Positions 1 through 11,700 of a stretch of DNA of 56,666 nucleotides are shown piece after piece. Source of the DNA: Streptomyces pseudogriseolus (lineage in GTDB: Bacteria; Actinomycetota; Actinomycetes; Streptomycetales; Streptomycetaceae); the NCBI GenBank assembly GCA_002154585.1, contig MUNG01000117.1, positions 1 through 56,666 of the forward strand, read 5' to 3'. The translations under genes and the position numbers were made by a program. The notes under the pieces are model-generated. The model did not search any database, was not told where the DNA came from, and saw only the letters and a list, made by a program, of their open reading frames with translations. Numbering within the stretch: the stretch's first letter is position 1; each line of letters starts with the position of its first letter.

Positions 1-565
1 GGCGGGCGCGCAGGGCGGCGGACAGGGGTTCGAGATGACCGTGCAGGACGACGGCGGCGAGGGAGGCCGCGTCGCCGGGCAGCGCGCGGACCTCGGCGAG
101 CCGGAGGTCGTCGGGGGCGCTCCCCTCGGGGTCCCAGCGGACCGCGCCCGGGGACAGGTCGGGGACGGCCCCGTACAGGGCGGCGCAGCCGAGGGCCACG
201 GACCACAGGCGCGCGGCCAGGCCCTGATGCGCCACGGAGGCGGCGACGCGGGCCTCCCGGGTGCGCAGGGCGGCGGCGACGCGGCGCACGCGGATCGTCA
301 GGGGGTCGGTGTCGGGGGCGTGCTGAACATCCGGGCCGCGGGGGCCGTATGCCTGGGCGAGCGTGGGAAGGTGACGGTCGGCGTCGTCCCCCGCGCGCAG
401 GGCGAAGAAGCCACCGAGGTCACGGAGGGCGGTGAGGCGCGGGTCGAGGTCCACGAGGTGAGTAGTACCAAGTCTCCCCGGGTGGGTGTCAGGGGCCTCG
501 GCCTCCGGGCGCCCACCCAGGGGATGACAGGGGCGTCCCCGTACTCCATCGGCAGTAGGACGCAT
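1..565 (-). CDS. (2Fe-2S)-binding, FhuF-like protein, N-terminal part (gene runs off the window)
   Basis: The minus-strand frame is open from the ATG at 565 to the window edge, so about 188 N-terminal residues are visible and the 3' end is missing. A GTG at 454, giving MDLDPRLTALRDLGG, is an equally plausible start because the stretch before it is low in complexity. The visible part (LGGFFALR, RVAASVAHQGLAARLWSVAL, DDLRLAEVRALPGDA) matches what I remember of actinobacterial FhuF-like ferric-iron reductases. Those proteins bind a 2Fe-2S cluster through a C-terminal cysteine motif, which lies outside this window, so the cluster itself cannot be confirmed. It is divergent from the DMT transporter. 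Confidence 0.6.
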   Translation of the reverse strand, partial: MRPTADGVRGRPCHPLGGRPEAEAPDTHPGRLGTTHLVDLDPRLTALRDLGGFFALRAGDDADRHLPTLAQAYGPRGPDVQHAPDTDPLTIRVRRVAAALRTREARVAASVAHQGLAARLWSVALGCAALYGAVPDLSPGAVRWDPEGSAPDDLRLAEVRALPGDAASLAAVVLHGHLEPLSAALRAR

Positions 566-679
566 TGGGTGCTCAGGGACGACGACGGGAACACCCTGAC
601 ACGGCATCGTGTTGGCTATGAAAGCCGACCGTTCGCCGCGCCGGGCAGACCGCCCCCGCCTCACGCAGAGGAGCAGCCG

Positions 680-1822
680 ATGAGCGCCCTCGCGTTGTCC
701 GTGCTCCTCTCGTTCGTGTCCGCCGTGGCGTACGCCGGGGGCGCGATCGTGCAGGAGCAGGTGGCGCTGTCCTCGTCCGGCGCGCAGCAGTACGCCCCGC
801 TGCGCCGGCCGGCCTGGTGGGCCGCGGTCGCGCTGAACGGTACGGGCGCTCTCCTGCACGTGGTGGCGCTGGCCTACGGGCCGCTGAGCCTGGTCCAGCC
901 GCTGGGCGCGCTCACGATCGTGTTCGCGCTGCCCATGGCCGCGCTGTTCGTCGGCCGCAAGGCCGGGGCGACCGCCTGGCGGGGCGCTTTGATGGCGACG
1001 GTGGGTCTCGCGGGTCTGCTGGCGCTGGTCGGCGCGTCGGGCGTGCGGTCGCTGGACGGCCCGCAGCGGGTCGCGGCGGCCGTGGTCACGGCGGCGGCGG
1101 TCGTGACGCTGATGGTCGCGGCGCGTGCGGTGCACCGTCACCCGGCGGTGCGCAGCATCCTGCTGGCGACGGCGGCCGGGGTCGCGTTCGGCATGTCCTC
1201 CGTGTTCACCAAGACGGTCGCGGTGGACTGGACGGGCGGGGTGTCGGCGGCGGACCTGCCGTCCCTCGCGGTGATCGGCGTGCTGGCGACGGCGGGCATG
1301 CTGCTGTCGCAGGCCTCCTACCGGGGCGCGGGCCTCGCGGCCCCGCTGGCGACGCTCACCGTGGTGAACCCGGTGGTGGCGGCCGCGGTCGGCATCACGA
1401 TGTTCGGCGAGACCTTCCGCTACGGCACGACCGGCACGGCGCTGGCGCTGAGCTGCGGGGTGGTGGCGGCGGGCGGCCTGATCCTGCTGACGACGGAGCG
1501 GCTGGCGCGGGAGCAGCGGGATGCGGGCGGGGCGGTTCCGGTGCCGGTGGACGCGGCGTCCGCCTCTGTGCCCGCGCCTACCGCGGAACTGCTGCTGGCC
1601 GAGCTGAAGGTGCCGGACGACGTCATCCTGCCGGACGACCTCCCGATGCCGGACGACATCACGGTTCCGTTGCCCGACGACATCACGGTGCCGGCCGTCG
1701 TGCCCGCGGCGGCCGCCGGGCCGGACGCCCTGGACCCGGCGGCGGTGCCGGTCATGCCGTACGCGCCGTTCTACGGCGGCCCGTACGTGCCGCTGCCGGC
1801 GACCGGCCGGCACCTCGCCAGA

Positions 1823-1828
<6 letters not shown>
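680..1828 (+). CDS. DMT-family (EamA/NIPA-like) membrane transporter
   Basis: Integral membrane protein of 382 residues with about nine or ten hydrophobic helices arranged as two repeats, as in drug/metabolite transporters. I chose the ATG at 680 because it follows a GAGGAG ribosome site and begins the first hydrophobic helix; the open frame upstream is non-coding in character. The tail after residue about 280 is a cytosolic, acidic, proline-rich extension in which a PDD motif recurs four or five times (for example LPDDLPMPDDITVP), ending in a Tyr/Pro-rich segment. Such a tail is not part of the usual DMT core. The substrate cannot be inferred. The gene converges on the M23 peptidase gene. 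Confidence 0.8.
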
Positions 1829-3555
<1,727 letters not shown>

Positions 3556-4995
3556 ATGAGCAGTTCAGCGCAGATCGGCGTCACCGGGCTCGCGGTCATG
3601 GGCCGCAACCTCGCGCGCAACTTCGCCCGCAACGGCTACACGGTCGCGGTGCACAACCGGACCGCGGCCCGCACGCACGCGCTGGTGGAGGAGTTCGGGC
3701 ACGAGGGGAGCTTCGTTGCGGCCGAGACGGCCAAGGAGTTCGTGGCGGCGCTGGAGAGGCCGCGGCGTCTGGTCGTGATGGTGAAGGCCGGGGAGCCGAC
3801 GGACGCGGTGATCGAGGAGTTCGCCCCGCTGCTGGAGCCCGGGGACATGATCATCGACGGTGGCAACGCGCACTTCGCGGACACCCGTCGCCGGGAGCGG
3901 GCGCTGCGCGAGCAGGGCATCCACTTCGTCGGCATGGGCGTGTCGGGCGGCGAGGAGGGCGCGCTGAACGGCCCGAGCATCATGCCGGGCGGCCCGAAGG
4001 AGTCGTACGACTCGCTGGGCCCGATGCTGGAGAAGATCTCCGCGAAGGCGAAGGACGGCTCGCCGTGCGTGACGCACGTGGGTCCGGACGGCGCGGGCCA
4101 CTTCGTGAAGATGGTGCACAACGGCATCGAGTACGCGGACATGCAGCTGATCGGTGAGGCGTACCAGCTGCTGCGCGACGTCGCCGGGTACTCCCCCGCG
4201 CAGATCGCGGAGATCTTCCGCACCTGGAACACGGGCCGGCTGGACTCGTACCTGATCGAGATCACGGCCGAGGTGCTGTCGCACGTCGACGCGGCGACGG
4301 GCAAGCCGTTCGTGGACGTGGTGGTGGACCAGGCGGAGCAGAAGGGCACGGGCCGCTGGACGGTGCAGATCGCCTTGGACCTGGGGGTGCCGGTGTCGGG
4401 CATCGCGGAGGCGGTGTTCGCCCGCTCCCTGTCGGGTCACGCGGCGCTGCGGGAGGCCTCACGGGGGCTGGCGGGCCCGAAGCCGACGCCGATGAGCGAG
4501 GCGGAGGCGTCGGCGTTCGCGGACCGGGTGGAGCAGGCGCTGTACGCGTCGAAGATCGTGTCGTACACGCAGGGCTTCCACGAGATCGCGGCGGGCAGCC
4601 AGGAGTACGGCTGGGACATCGACCTGGGCGCGGTGTCGGCGATCTGGCGCGGCGGGTGCATCATCCGCGCGGCGTTCCTGGACCGCATCCGGGCCGCGTA
4701 CGACGCACGGGCGGACCTGCCGAGCCTGCTGTCGGACGAGACGTTCGCCCGGGAGATCGCCGAGGCGCAGGACGACTGGCGCGAGGTTTTGATCGCGGCG
4801 ACCCGCCAGGGCGTCCCGACCCCCGGCTTCGCGGCGGCGCTGGCCTACTACGACGCCCTGCGCGCGGAACGCCTCCCGGCGGCCCTGACCCAGGGCCAGC
4901 GGGACTTCTTCGGTGCGCACACGTACCGCAGGGTGGACAGGGACGGCTCGTTCCACACGTTGTGGGGCGGGGACAGGTCGGAAACCACGGCGTAG
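3556..4995 (+). CDS. gnd: 6-phosphogluconate dehydrogenase, NADP-type, decarboxylating
   Basis: Cytosolic enzyme of the oxidative pentose-phosphate pathway; it oxidatively decarboxylates 6-phosphogluconate to ribulose 5-phosphate and makes NADPH. At 479 residues it has the normal length of the long homodimeric form. The Rossmann motif GLAVMGRNLARNFARNG is at the N-terminus, VKAGEPTDA follows, and the substrate/catalytic signature HNGIEYADMQLIGEAY is near residue 190. I chose the ATG at 3556 because it follows AGGAG at the right spacing; the upstream frame is a shadow. No zwf or opcA is adjacent, so it appears to be a stand-alone copy. Confidence 0.97.
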   Translation: MSSSAQIGVTGLAVMGRNLARNFARNGYTVAVHNRTAARTHALVEEFGHEGSFVAAETAKEFVAALERPRRLVVMVKAGEPTDAVIEEFAPLLEPGDMIIDGGNAHFADTRRRERALREQGIHFVGMGVSGGEEGALNGPSIMPGGPKESYDSLGPMLEKISAKAKDGSPCVTHVGPDGAGHFVKMVHNGIEYADMQLIGEAYQLLRDVAGYSPAQIAEIFRTWNTGRLDSYLIEITAEVLSHVDAATGKPFVDVVVDQAEQKGTGRWTVQIALDLGVPVSGIAEAVFARSLSGHAALREASRGLAGPKPTPMSEAEASAFADRVEQALYASKIVSYTQGFHEIAAGSQEYGWDIDLGAVSAIWRGGCIIRAAFLDRIRAAYDARADLPSLLSDETFAREIAEAQDDWREVLIAATRQGVPTPGFAAALAYYDALRAERLPAALTQGQRDFFGAHTYRRVDRDGSFHTLWGGDRSETTA

Positions 4996-5008
4996 GGTCC
5001 CGCGCCCG

Positions 5009-5254
5009 AAGGGGCGCGAGGAACGGCGCGCCCAGCCCCCACACACTCGCACTGGCGGGGCAGGCCGAAGCCGTCGGCACTACCAAAGAAGCGGCACTGC
5101 CCCGCGCCCCCAGGGGCGCGGGGAACTGCGCGCTCAACCCCCACCCGCACGGGCAGGGCAGGCCGAAGCCGTCGGCACATCCACGGACACGGCACAGCCC
5201 CACCCCCCAGGGGCGCGGGGAACTGCGCGATCAGCCCCCACACACCCGCACCCG
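5009..5254. repeat. Three copies of a dispersed GC-rich intergenic repeat
   Basis: A motif of the form GGGGCGCGGGGAACTGCGCG followed by a short cytosine-rich stretch (CCCCCACAC type) occurs at about 5011, 5114 and 5211. The first copy is slightly diverged. Between copies, the segment GGCAGGCCGAAGCCGTCGGC recurs at about 5058 and 5157. I recall this motif downstream of many streptomycete genes; here it follows gnd. Its function is unknown. Confidence 0.7.
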
Positions 5255-5264
5255 CACGTGAACG

Positions 5265-5537
5265 TCACGTCAGTGGAGGCCCCGGCTCCGGACTAGGCAC
5301 CGGCTCCGGCCCCGGCGGAATAGGCGAGGGCGACGGCTCGGGCGGCCCTGGGGGCTGGGGCCCGGGCCCGGGCGGCTGAGGCGTGGGCCCAGGCGGCTTA
5401 GGCCCCGGCCCCGGAGGAGGAGCCGGCGGCTCAGGAGCCGGCCCCGGCTCGGGCGAGGGCGGCTGTGCGGGATCGGGCCCCGGCGCGGGACCAGGCGTAG
5501 GCCCCGGCGGAACGGGATCCGGATACGGGTTCGTCAT
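5265..5537 (-). CDS. Short proline/glycine-rich protein of unknown function
   Basis: Ninety residues, almost entirely Pro, Gly, Glu, Ser and Ala in a PGP/PEP-type pattern after MTNPYPDPV. No signal peptide, membrane helix or cysteine is visible, so it is probably intrinsically disordered. Support for coding comes from a GGAGG ribosome site 12 bases before the ATG and from a frame free of stops, but composition alone could also produce such a frame. It lies between gnd and the acetyltransferase gene, and a strong terminator separates it from the latter. I do not recognise the family. Confidence 0.5.
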   Translation of the reverse strand: MTNPYPDPVPPGPTPGPAPGPDPAQPPSPEPGPAPEPPAPPPGPGPKPPGPTPQPPGPGPQPPGPPEPSPSPIPPGPEPVPSPEPGPPLT

Positions 5538-5636
5538 GGCGCGTGTCCTCCGGCCGGTCGGTCGACGTGGGCTTTGGACTGGACTACTCCCCCGCCTACC
5601 CGGCGGCCCCGCCGGCAGTCACCCGGGCGCGTGACA

Positions 5637-5672
5637 GGGTGACGGCCGGGCAGACGCGCCCGGCCGTCACCC
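5637..5672 (-). terminator. Hairpin terminator downstream of the acetyltransferase/panD genes
   Basis: Perfect 14-bp stem, GGGTGACGGCCGGG paired with CCCGGCCGTCACCC, with an 8-base loop. It lies 34 bp beyond the acetyltransferase stop codon. There is no long T-run, as is common in streptomycete terminators. Confidence 0.75.
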
Positions 5673-5705
5673 TCCCCGCTCCCAGAACCGCTCTTCGAAC
5701 TGCTC

Positions 5706-6050
5706 TCAGAACCGCTCGGGATGCTCCGAAAGCCAGCGCTTGGCCGCACGCAGCAACTCCGGATCAGCGGCAGGCGCCTCCTCCGGATGCCGCGCGGCCC
5801 ACCGCACGACGTACGGACACAGCGGCGCGACGACGGTGCCCTCGCGGGCGGCGAGGGCGTAGAGCTCGCGGGCGAGGGAGCCGGCGATGCCCTTGCCCTC
5901 ATGGGCGGGCTCGACAATGGTGTGCACGGGGACGAGGGCGTGCGCGGGGTCGTCGAGGACGAAGTACTCGATCCGCCCGACGACCTCACCGCCCGCGACC
6001 GCCTCGAGCCGCCCCGCGTCCCGGTCGTCGCGCATCTCGACACCGTCCAT
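5706..6050 (-). CDS. Small GNAT-fold (GCN5-related) N-acetyltransferase
   Basis: A 114-residue protein of the short Gcn5-related class. It shows GGEVVGRIEYFVLDD, then VHTIVEPAHEGKGIAGSLAR, which is the acetyl-CoA loop (Q/R-x-x-G-x-G/A, here HEGKGIA), then a C-terminal LCPYVVRWAARHPE that is typical of this subfamily. The substrate is unknown. I chose the ATG at 6050 (MDGVEMRDD) because GGGGAG precedes it; an in-frame GTG three codons upstream is possible. It lies 50 bp downstream of panD on the same strand and may be co-transcribed. Confidence 0.82.
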   Translation of the reverse strand: MDGVEMRDDRDAGRLEAVAGGEVVGRIEYFVLDDPAHALVPVHTIVEPAHEGKGIAGSLARELYALAAREGTVVAPLCPYVVRWAARHPEEAPAADPELLRAAKRWLSEHPERF

Positions 6051-6100
6051 ACCGGTCACTCCCCTGTCCTTCTTCTGTTCTTCCGGCGCCCGAGCGCCGC

Positions 6101-6523
6101 TCAAGCCGTGGCCACGGCCTGCGGGCTGCGTTCCTGGTCCGACCCGGGCACGGGTTCGGACGGATCGGCGCCGAGAGCGACGATACGGTTCTCGGCGTCC
6201 ACATGGACGACGCGGGGTTCAAGGGCCCGCGCCTCGGCGTCGGTCACCTGGGCATAACTGATGATGATCACAAGGTCGCCCGGGTGCACGAGGTGGGCGG
6301 CGGCTCCGTTGATGCCGATCACACCGGACCCGCGCTCCCCCTCGATGACGTAGGTCTCGAGCCGGGCGCCGTTGGTGATGTCGACGATGTGCACGAGCTC
6401 GCCGGGCAGCAGATCGGCGGCGTCGAGCAGATCCGCGTCGATCGTCACGGATCCCACGTAGTGCAGGTCGGCCTGGGTGACGGTGGCGCGGTGGATTTTG
6501 GACTTGATCAAAGTTCGCAGCAC
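6101..6523 (-). CDS. panD: Aspartate 1-decarboxylase
   Basis: Pyruvoyl enzyme that converts L-aspartate to beta-alanine for pantothenate and CoA synthesis. The 140-residue proenzyme has the self-cleavage site HYVGSVTID, with Gly24-Ser25 giving the pyruvoyl group. The start is GTG at 6523-6521, with AGGAG six bases upstream. The gene is intact, but its start codon, ribosome site and leader lie in the left junction of the island. A second copy of the first ten codons and the ribosome site lies at 35.63-35.66 kb. Its upstream control is therefore probably supplied by the inserted element. Confidence 0.95.
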   Translation of the reverse strand: MLRTLIKSKIHRATVTQADLHYVGSVTIDADLLDAADLLPGELVHIVDITNGARLETYVIEGERGSGVIGINGAAAHLVHPGDLVIIISYAQVTDAEARALEPRVVHVDAENRIVALGADPSEPVPGSDQERSPQAVATA

Positions 6524-6845
6524 TTTAGACTCCTAGAAGACGGCTCCCCGCCAACTTTCTGCAGGTCAGGGGCGTCCCTCACTGTACATCGGCATGCCTT
6601 TGGCTCGAAGACTTCAAGGAAAATCGTGCGTTGCTGTGACCAGGCTTCCTGCCTGCGCATTTCTGCGCCAGCCAGGCTGCCGCGAAGCCACCGACCAGGC
6701 GCACGCGCGAGGAACCGTACGGGACTGATGCTGAGTGGATGCTGACTTACCTGACGTCTCATCAGGCATGTCGAGGGTCGGCGGCATTTGGCCTGCTCGG
6801 AGGCAATTCGATCCCAGCTCGCAGGCGAGTGCGAGCATCTTATGG
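6505..6845. other. Left junction (attL-like) of the island at the panD start codon
   Basis: The first part (about 6505-6605) repeats the junction at 35.63-35.73 kb: shared blocks are TTGGACTTGA, CGCAGCACTTT, GACTCCT and GAAGACGGCTCCC, in the same order and spacing. The second part (about 6676-6845) is roughly 90% identical to 22.54-22.71 kb. It contains a TGCTGAC motif also present in the other junctions, which could be an integrase arm site. I infer an attachment site whose core spans the panD ribosome site and first codons. Confidence 0.75.
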
Positions 6846-6857
6846 GGCGGGACAGAG

Positions 6858-6971
6858 ATGGAGCCGATGACCGCCGACGATGAGCCCTGGCCCGCCATGG
6901 AACTGCACCTGCGGTCCGACCGGCTGGCGGGCGTACTGGCAGCCGTGTGCGGACGGGCACTCCGCAAGTGA
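6858..6971 (+). CDS. Possible 37-residue peptide, unassigned
   Basis: Short frame MEPMTADDEPWPAMELHL, ending in a helical, basic segment (RSDRLAGVLAAVCGRALRK). Codon third positions are mostly G/C, and the frame lies 59 bp before the next gene on the same strand. The ribosome site is weak. It may be a small accessory protein of element A or not a gene. Confidence 0.3.
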   Translation: MEPMTADDEPWPAMELHLRSDRLAGVLAAVCGRALRK

Positions 6972-7030
6972 GCCGTGGAGCCAATCCGGGCGGTTGCGCG
7001 TCTTTGGCTTGAGTGAGCCGGGGAGGGAAC

Positions 7031-7774
7031 ATGCGCCGCGTGGGTGGGGAGCAGCGGGTGAGGCTGCGGTTGAGTCGCCAGAGGCCAGGCCGGGTGAGGC
7101 AGCGGGAAAGAACGGATGAAGCACGCCCGGACAGGCAGCCCCGTCAGTGGCGCGACCTCACCGTACTCGCGAGCCTCCTGGCCGTCCTGCTCACTGTTCC
7201 GGGAAGTGTATGGGCAGTCCTCGTTGCCCAAGACCAGCTGAATCAGTCGGAAGAGGCGGCAGCGAAGGAGACACGTGCGCAGGCGTCCCGAGTATCCGCC
7301 TGGACAAGCCGCGACCCACACGGCAAGTGGCTGATACATCTGATGAACAGGAGCCCCGATCCCATCTCGGACGTGGCCCTGACCTTTGAGCCACTGGTGA
7401 TAGATGACCCACAAGTCGTCGCGTGGAACGTCCAACTGATGAGTGTGCCGCCCTGTAGTGACATGACGATCAGCCAGGATCAGCTCAAGTACCAAGATGT
7501 GGCCCGATCAGGCGACTTCCCGCCGGCATTCTCCGTACCAGCCATGTCGCCCCTCAAAGGGGAGGGCTGGCGCTCGTGGGACCGAAGGTGGAAGTACATC
7601 AGTCTTGGCGTCGCTTCATTCACTGACCGCAACGGGTTGAGGTGGATACGCAGAGAGGGACGCCTGTCGCAGCTTGAGGGTGGAATCCCGGCCCTTTCCG
7701 GTACCCAAGGCGCAGTGATCGGCCAGCCGGCCTATCGCGCGATCGAGGAATGCGGCGACGATACGGGAGGTTGA
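7031..7774 (+). CDS. Single-pass membrane protein of unknown function
   Basis: A 247-residue protein with an Arg-rich cytoplasmic N-terminus (residues 1-45), one hydrophobic helix (about 47-66, LTVLASLLAVLLTVPGSVWA) and an extracytoplasmic or cytoplasmic domain of about 180 residues rich in Trp and Ser. The start at 7031 follows a GGGAGGGA ribosome site. I do not recognise the fold. It is the first gene inside element A and the only clear plus-strand gene there. The segment after the helix (QDQLNQSEEAAAKETRA) is likely coiled coil. Confidence 0.7.
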   Translation: MRRVGGEQRVRLRLSRQRPGRVRQRERTDEARPDRQPRQWRDLTVLASLLAVLLTVPGSVWAVLVAQDQLNQSEEAAAKETRAQASRVSAWTSRDPHGKWLIHLMNRSPDPISDVALTFEPLVIDDPQVVAWNVQLMSVPPCSDMTISQDQLKYQDVARSGDFPPAFSVPAMSPLKGEGWRSWDRRWKYISLGVASFTDRNGLRWIRREGRLSQLEGGIPALSGTQGAVIGQPAYRAIEECGDDTGG

Positions 7775-7933
7775 GGGTTGGTCCGTGCGCCGATCACAGG
7801 GTCCGCCCGTTGGTCATCCATACCCTGATCGGCAATTGGTTTGGGGCGCAGGCGGGTCTTCTGAGGAGGGATGCCCAGGGTTGTGTTCCCGCTGTCGGAA
7901 CTCCCTGCCCCCGGACGACAGCCGGGCGGCCTG

Positions 7934-8377
7934 TCAGCCTGCGGTTCCGGCGTCTGCGGACCAGTAAGCCAGGATCTGGCGTACATCTGTGGTGACATGG
8001 TTATGCGGGCGGGCCCAGAGCTCGTGTCGCGTGCCCAGGCCGGAGCCGTGCTCGGTGCCGCGTCGGACGATCAGTGGTTTCACGCCCAGGTCCCAGACCA
8101 GGCGGCGGTACTTGTTGTGGTCGTAGCCGCGGTCGCCCAGTACCACATCCGCGCGGCGCCGGGGCCTGCGGTGCTTGCCCCGCACCGGCGGCACGGCTTG
8201 GAGCAGGGGGATCAGCTGGGTGACGTCGTTGCGGTTGCCGCCGGTCAGGGTGGCGGCGAGCGAGATGCCAGTGGCATCGGTGATCAGATGGTGATTGCTG
8301 CCGGTTCTACCCCGGTCGGCTCTGCTTCGTCCTGTCTTAACTCCCTCTCTTACCTTGCGAAGCTTGGGGCCTCCCAA
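7934..8377 (-). pseudogene. IS5-family transposase fragment
   Basis: The frame encodes the central catalytic part of an IS5/IS427-type DDE transposase. Recognisable parts are DRGRTGSNHHLITDATG, LAATLTGGNRNDVTQLIPLL, VPPVRGKHRRPRRRADV and LGDRGYDHNKYRRLVW, followed by VRRGTEHGSGLG. The N-terminal half and the usual C-terminal WVVERTFAW-type end are missing; the frame instead runs into RHELWARPHNHV, which is foreign to the family. It is a dead fragment that marks past insertion in element A. The 390 bp from 8378 to 8768, up to the next gene, hold nothing I can recognise. Confidence 0.8.
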
Positions 8378-8768
8378 GGCTCAAGTCGGTCGCCTGGAGG
8401 CTTGGTTTGGACTCCAGGCAACCCGGGGCATGGCACCCAAGCTCCGTGGCCATTGCGGCCACCTACGCTGGCGCCTGAGATGGTCACGGCCCGCCAGTCC
8501 GGGCTGGACCGAGCCATGCTCCGGGACGGGCTTCTCGGCCGTCCGGTGGACGAGGTGTTCGCGACCGTCCAGTTACACCAGCGGGGCCGGTCCTTGCGGG
8601 GGCCACCGCCGAGGAGCAGCCGGTCTGCGCGCCCCTCGTGCACGGTGCCGTCGAGGACCAAGCGGTAACTGAGCACCGACGCCCTCGGCCTGGTCCCGAC
8701 TGCGCCAGGCTCTCCCGCTCGGCTGCCGCGAGTCCGTAACGGGCGAGGGCTGTACCCCCGGAGGAAAG

Positions 8769-11700
8769 TCAAGAGGGATCTGGCTCCTCCCCTGCGCCGA
8801 ATTCGACGATGAGGCTTCCGGACTGTTTGATCCCGGTGAGCATGACGTTTCCGTTCGGGCGGATGCGCAGTTGGTGCAGCGGATCGGGGACGAGACGCAG
8901 GACAGGATTGGAGTCTGCCGCGAGTCCTGATACCACTACGAGGAAGAACTCGGCTCCCGAGGCCGCCCGTTCGCATTCCTTGGCGGTCAGGGTCACCGTG
9001 TCCTGCTCGGGTCCATAGGTCGTCTTCAGCTCGTAGAACCGATCGAGCGCGTCCACGGCATCGGCGCCCACGCCGTGCTGGTGCCGTAGATCTCGCAGCC
9101 ACTCCGGTTCCTGCTCCGTGCCCAGAACCTTGCGCAGGAGGTCCAGAGCCACTTTCTCCTGGCGGTCGATGTTGGGGGCAGGGGGGACCAGACGTGGTGC
9201 GGGCACGGTCGGTGCGTAGGCGGGCGGGGTGAGGCGGGTCCTGACGGATGCACCTCCGCCAGCCCCGGGCACACCAGCAGCGGATGGCGACGCCTGGGTG
9301 GTCCGGCGGATGCCGGTGATGCGGAGGGCTGCCGGATCGACGAATTCTCGCGGTGCCGAGACCGGGGCGGCCGGGGCCGGGCGGACAGTGACCGAGGGCA
9401 GGGGTGTCGACGCGGGCGGCCGGCCATCTGCCTTGTTCTGAGCTGTCTTGACTTCTGTCTCCAGCGCAGCAAGGCGTTGGGCGCGCTTGGCATCAGTCGC
9501 CGCCTGGTCCTGTGCGACCCGCTCCTCAGCCAGCTCGAGCCGCACCGCCTCTCTTCCGCGCTCTGCCTCGTCGTAGGCGGCCGCCCAGGAGTGGGCGACC
9601 TGCCGCCGGTCCTCGGTGAAGCGAGTGGCGACGGCCCGGCCCGCCTCAGACGGTCGCCTCAACAGCTCGCGGTCCACCGTCCATAGGGTGCGGGAGTCCC
9701 GGTCGAGGGCGGTACGCACCGGACCCCGCACCGGTTCCCCATCGGGGAGGGTGACCATACATTCCAGCGACGAGGTGATCCGCACTTCGACCTCGGCCAA
9801 GTCCTCCCACGGGCAGTCGAGGGATCCCGCGACGGCGACGGCGTTGCGCTGTAGGTCCTCGCGGAGCAGATCCAGCGCGTGACGCACCAGGTCGGTCGCT
9901 TCCATGTCGACCGGCGCGTCGTCCGCGGGGCGGAAAGTAATGTCCGACGCTCCCAGCTCGATCACCCGCAGGGGTCCGAGGAGCGCCGTAAACTGTTCGA
10001 GTTCCCCGCCCGGCAGCCACACCGGGATCCGCGAGCCCAGCGCCTCGGCCAACGTCGCGTCGGCCGCGTAGACCGGGCGCTTGCTGGTCCATCCCCGGCT
10101 CGTGCGCAACGGCAGTCTCCCCACGAGAGAGGCGGTCACTCTCTCAGGGTGTTCGCGGGCCGTTCGGGCAAGCATCTGCAGGGTCTGGAGCATCACGGTC
10201 TCGGCTTCGGCGTCGACCGGCGCCCGCACGCCTCGCTCCGCCCTCGCCTCGCGGGCCACCTCCCTGACGACCCGTACTGCGTCCTCCACACCGGCCTCCG
10301 GAACCGCGAGGGTCTCCCAGAGGGCGTCACTGCCCTTGAACGACGACGCGAAGGCGGCCCACCGGCCGAAGACCGGGAGGCCGCGGAAGCAGTCGCCCGG
10401 CCGGCGCCAGCCCAATGACGTGAGAATCAGCCCGCGGCCCTGCCCGAAGGCACGCACGACAGTGGCGGTCACCTGTGCAGCGTCCTTGCCCCGGTGGGCG
10501 GTCAGTCGTTCGGCGAGCGCCCGGTAGAGGAGCTGCGCCGCCGGCTGGTCGGGGGCTTCGGTTTCCCGGGCGCGCAGTCGGCGTAGCGCCTCCAGGAGGT
10601 CGGCGACACCCGGCTCGCCGGTGACGCCCAGAGCGACAAGCACCTCTCCTCGTCTGCCGACCGCCTGCTGGAGGTCGGGGTGCAGGAATCCGGCACTGTC
10701 CGCGCCGTAGACGGCGACGGTACTGGTCGTGCGCTCGCGCAGGCCGCTGGGAGCCACCGGTGCGCCGTCCTGGTTGTCCAGCCACGCCGTGGTCTTCAAC
10801 TGCCACAGCCAGAAGCCGTCCGTCTCCCCGCAGGGGTTCCATGTGTGGTAGTCCCGGACAGCGCGGACCTTGTGGTGCTCAGACAAGGCACCCCAGTTGC
10901 GTCCCAGCACCCGCAGCAGCGCGGCGGCCCGCAGGCGTCGTACCGGCCCGTCTTTCTCGGCGGCGATGTCATGGACGACGGCCATCAGGTCAGGGCTGTC
11001 GCAGTCCTCCAGGGTGTAGGTGGCCGATTGGTTCCGGAGGTCCTGCGACCTCTCCGCAGGGCCGCCCGGGACCTGGGCCGGCAGACCCTCGCTCGGGGAC
11101 GAAGCGGTGAACCGGTGCTCGACCCCGGGGTGCGGCCGCAGCCGCGGTCCCTTTTCGGCACCGAGCAGATGGAAGAACGCTCGGGCGCCCAGGCCCGTCC
11201 CCGCCCCGGGCAGGACCTGGGCATAGCGGGGCCGCAGCCACGTGAGGCCGGTGGCGGTACCTGCGGCCGTCTCGAAGCTGTCCTCCCGGTCCACACTGTC
11301 CAACCCGGCCGGCAGGTAGGCATCCGCTGGTCTGACCTGTACGTCCTCCCTACGGCCGCCGGGCCCGAACCGGCGGCCGTGCAGCAGGACTGCGCGGCCC
11401 ACGTCCTTGCCCAGCCGCTGGCGCTCCTTCGCGGGGACGCGCAGAAACCCCTCGCGCAGTGCCACCAGTTGGTCGTCGTCCAGGACCAGAGGCGCGATGT
11501 CCTTTTGGGCGCCACGGGCGGCGAGCTGGCGGATGGCGGGCACCGGATCCGCGCCCGTGACGAAGACCTGCTGTTCGCTCAGCCACGCACGGACTCGGGC
11601 CGCTTCCCCGGTCTCGGCGACGAAGGCCGGGTGCAGCACGTGGCTGAGCCCGAGCACCTTCGCAAGCCCCTGCGCCTTGTCGGTGAAGAACTCTGCGGTT

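Noticed and set aside
6505-6845. tRNA gene as the integration target
   Set aside because: No tRNA cloverleaf or conserved T-loop was recognised at any junction; the shared sequence is the panD start instead.
8378-8768. N-terminal half of the IS5 transposase
   Set aside because: No frame on the minus strand shows the IS5 N-terminal motifs; the region appears to be unrelated sequence.
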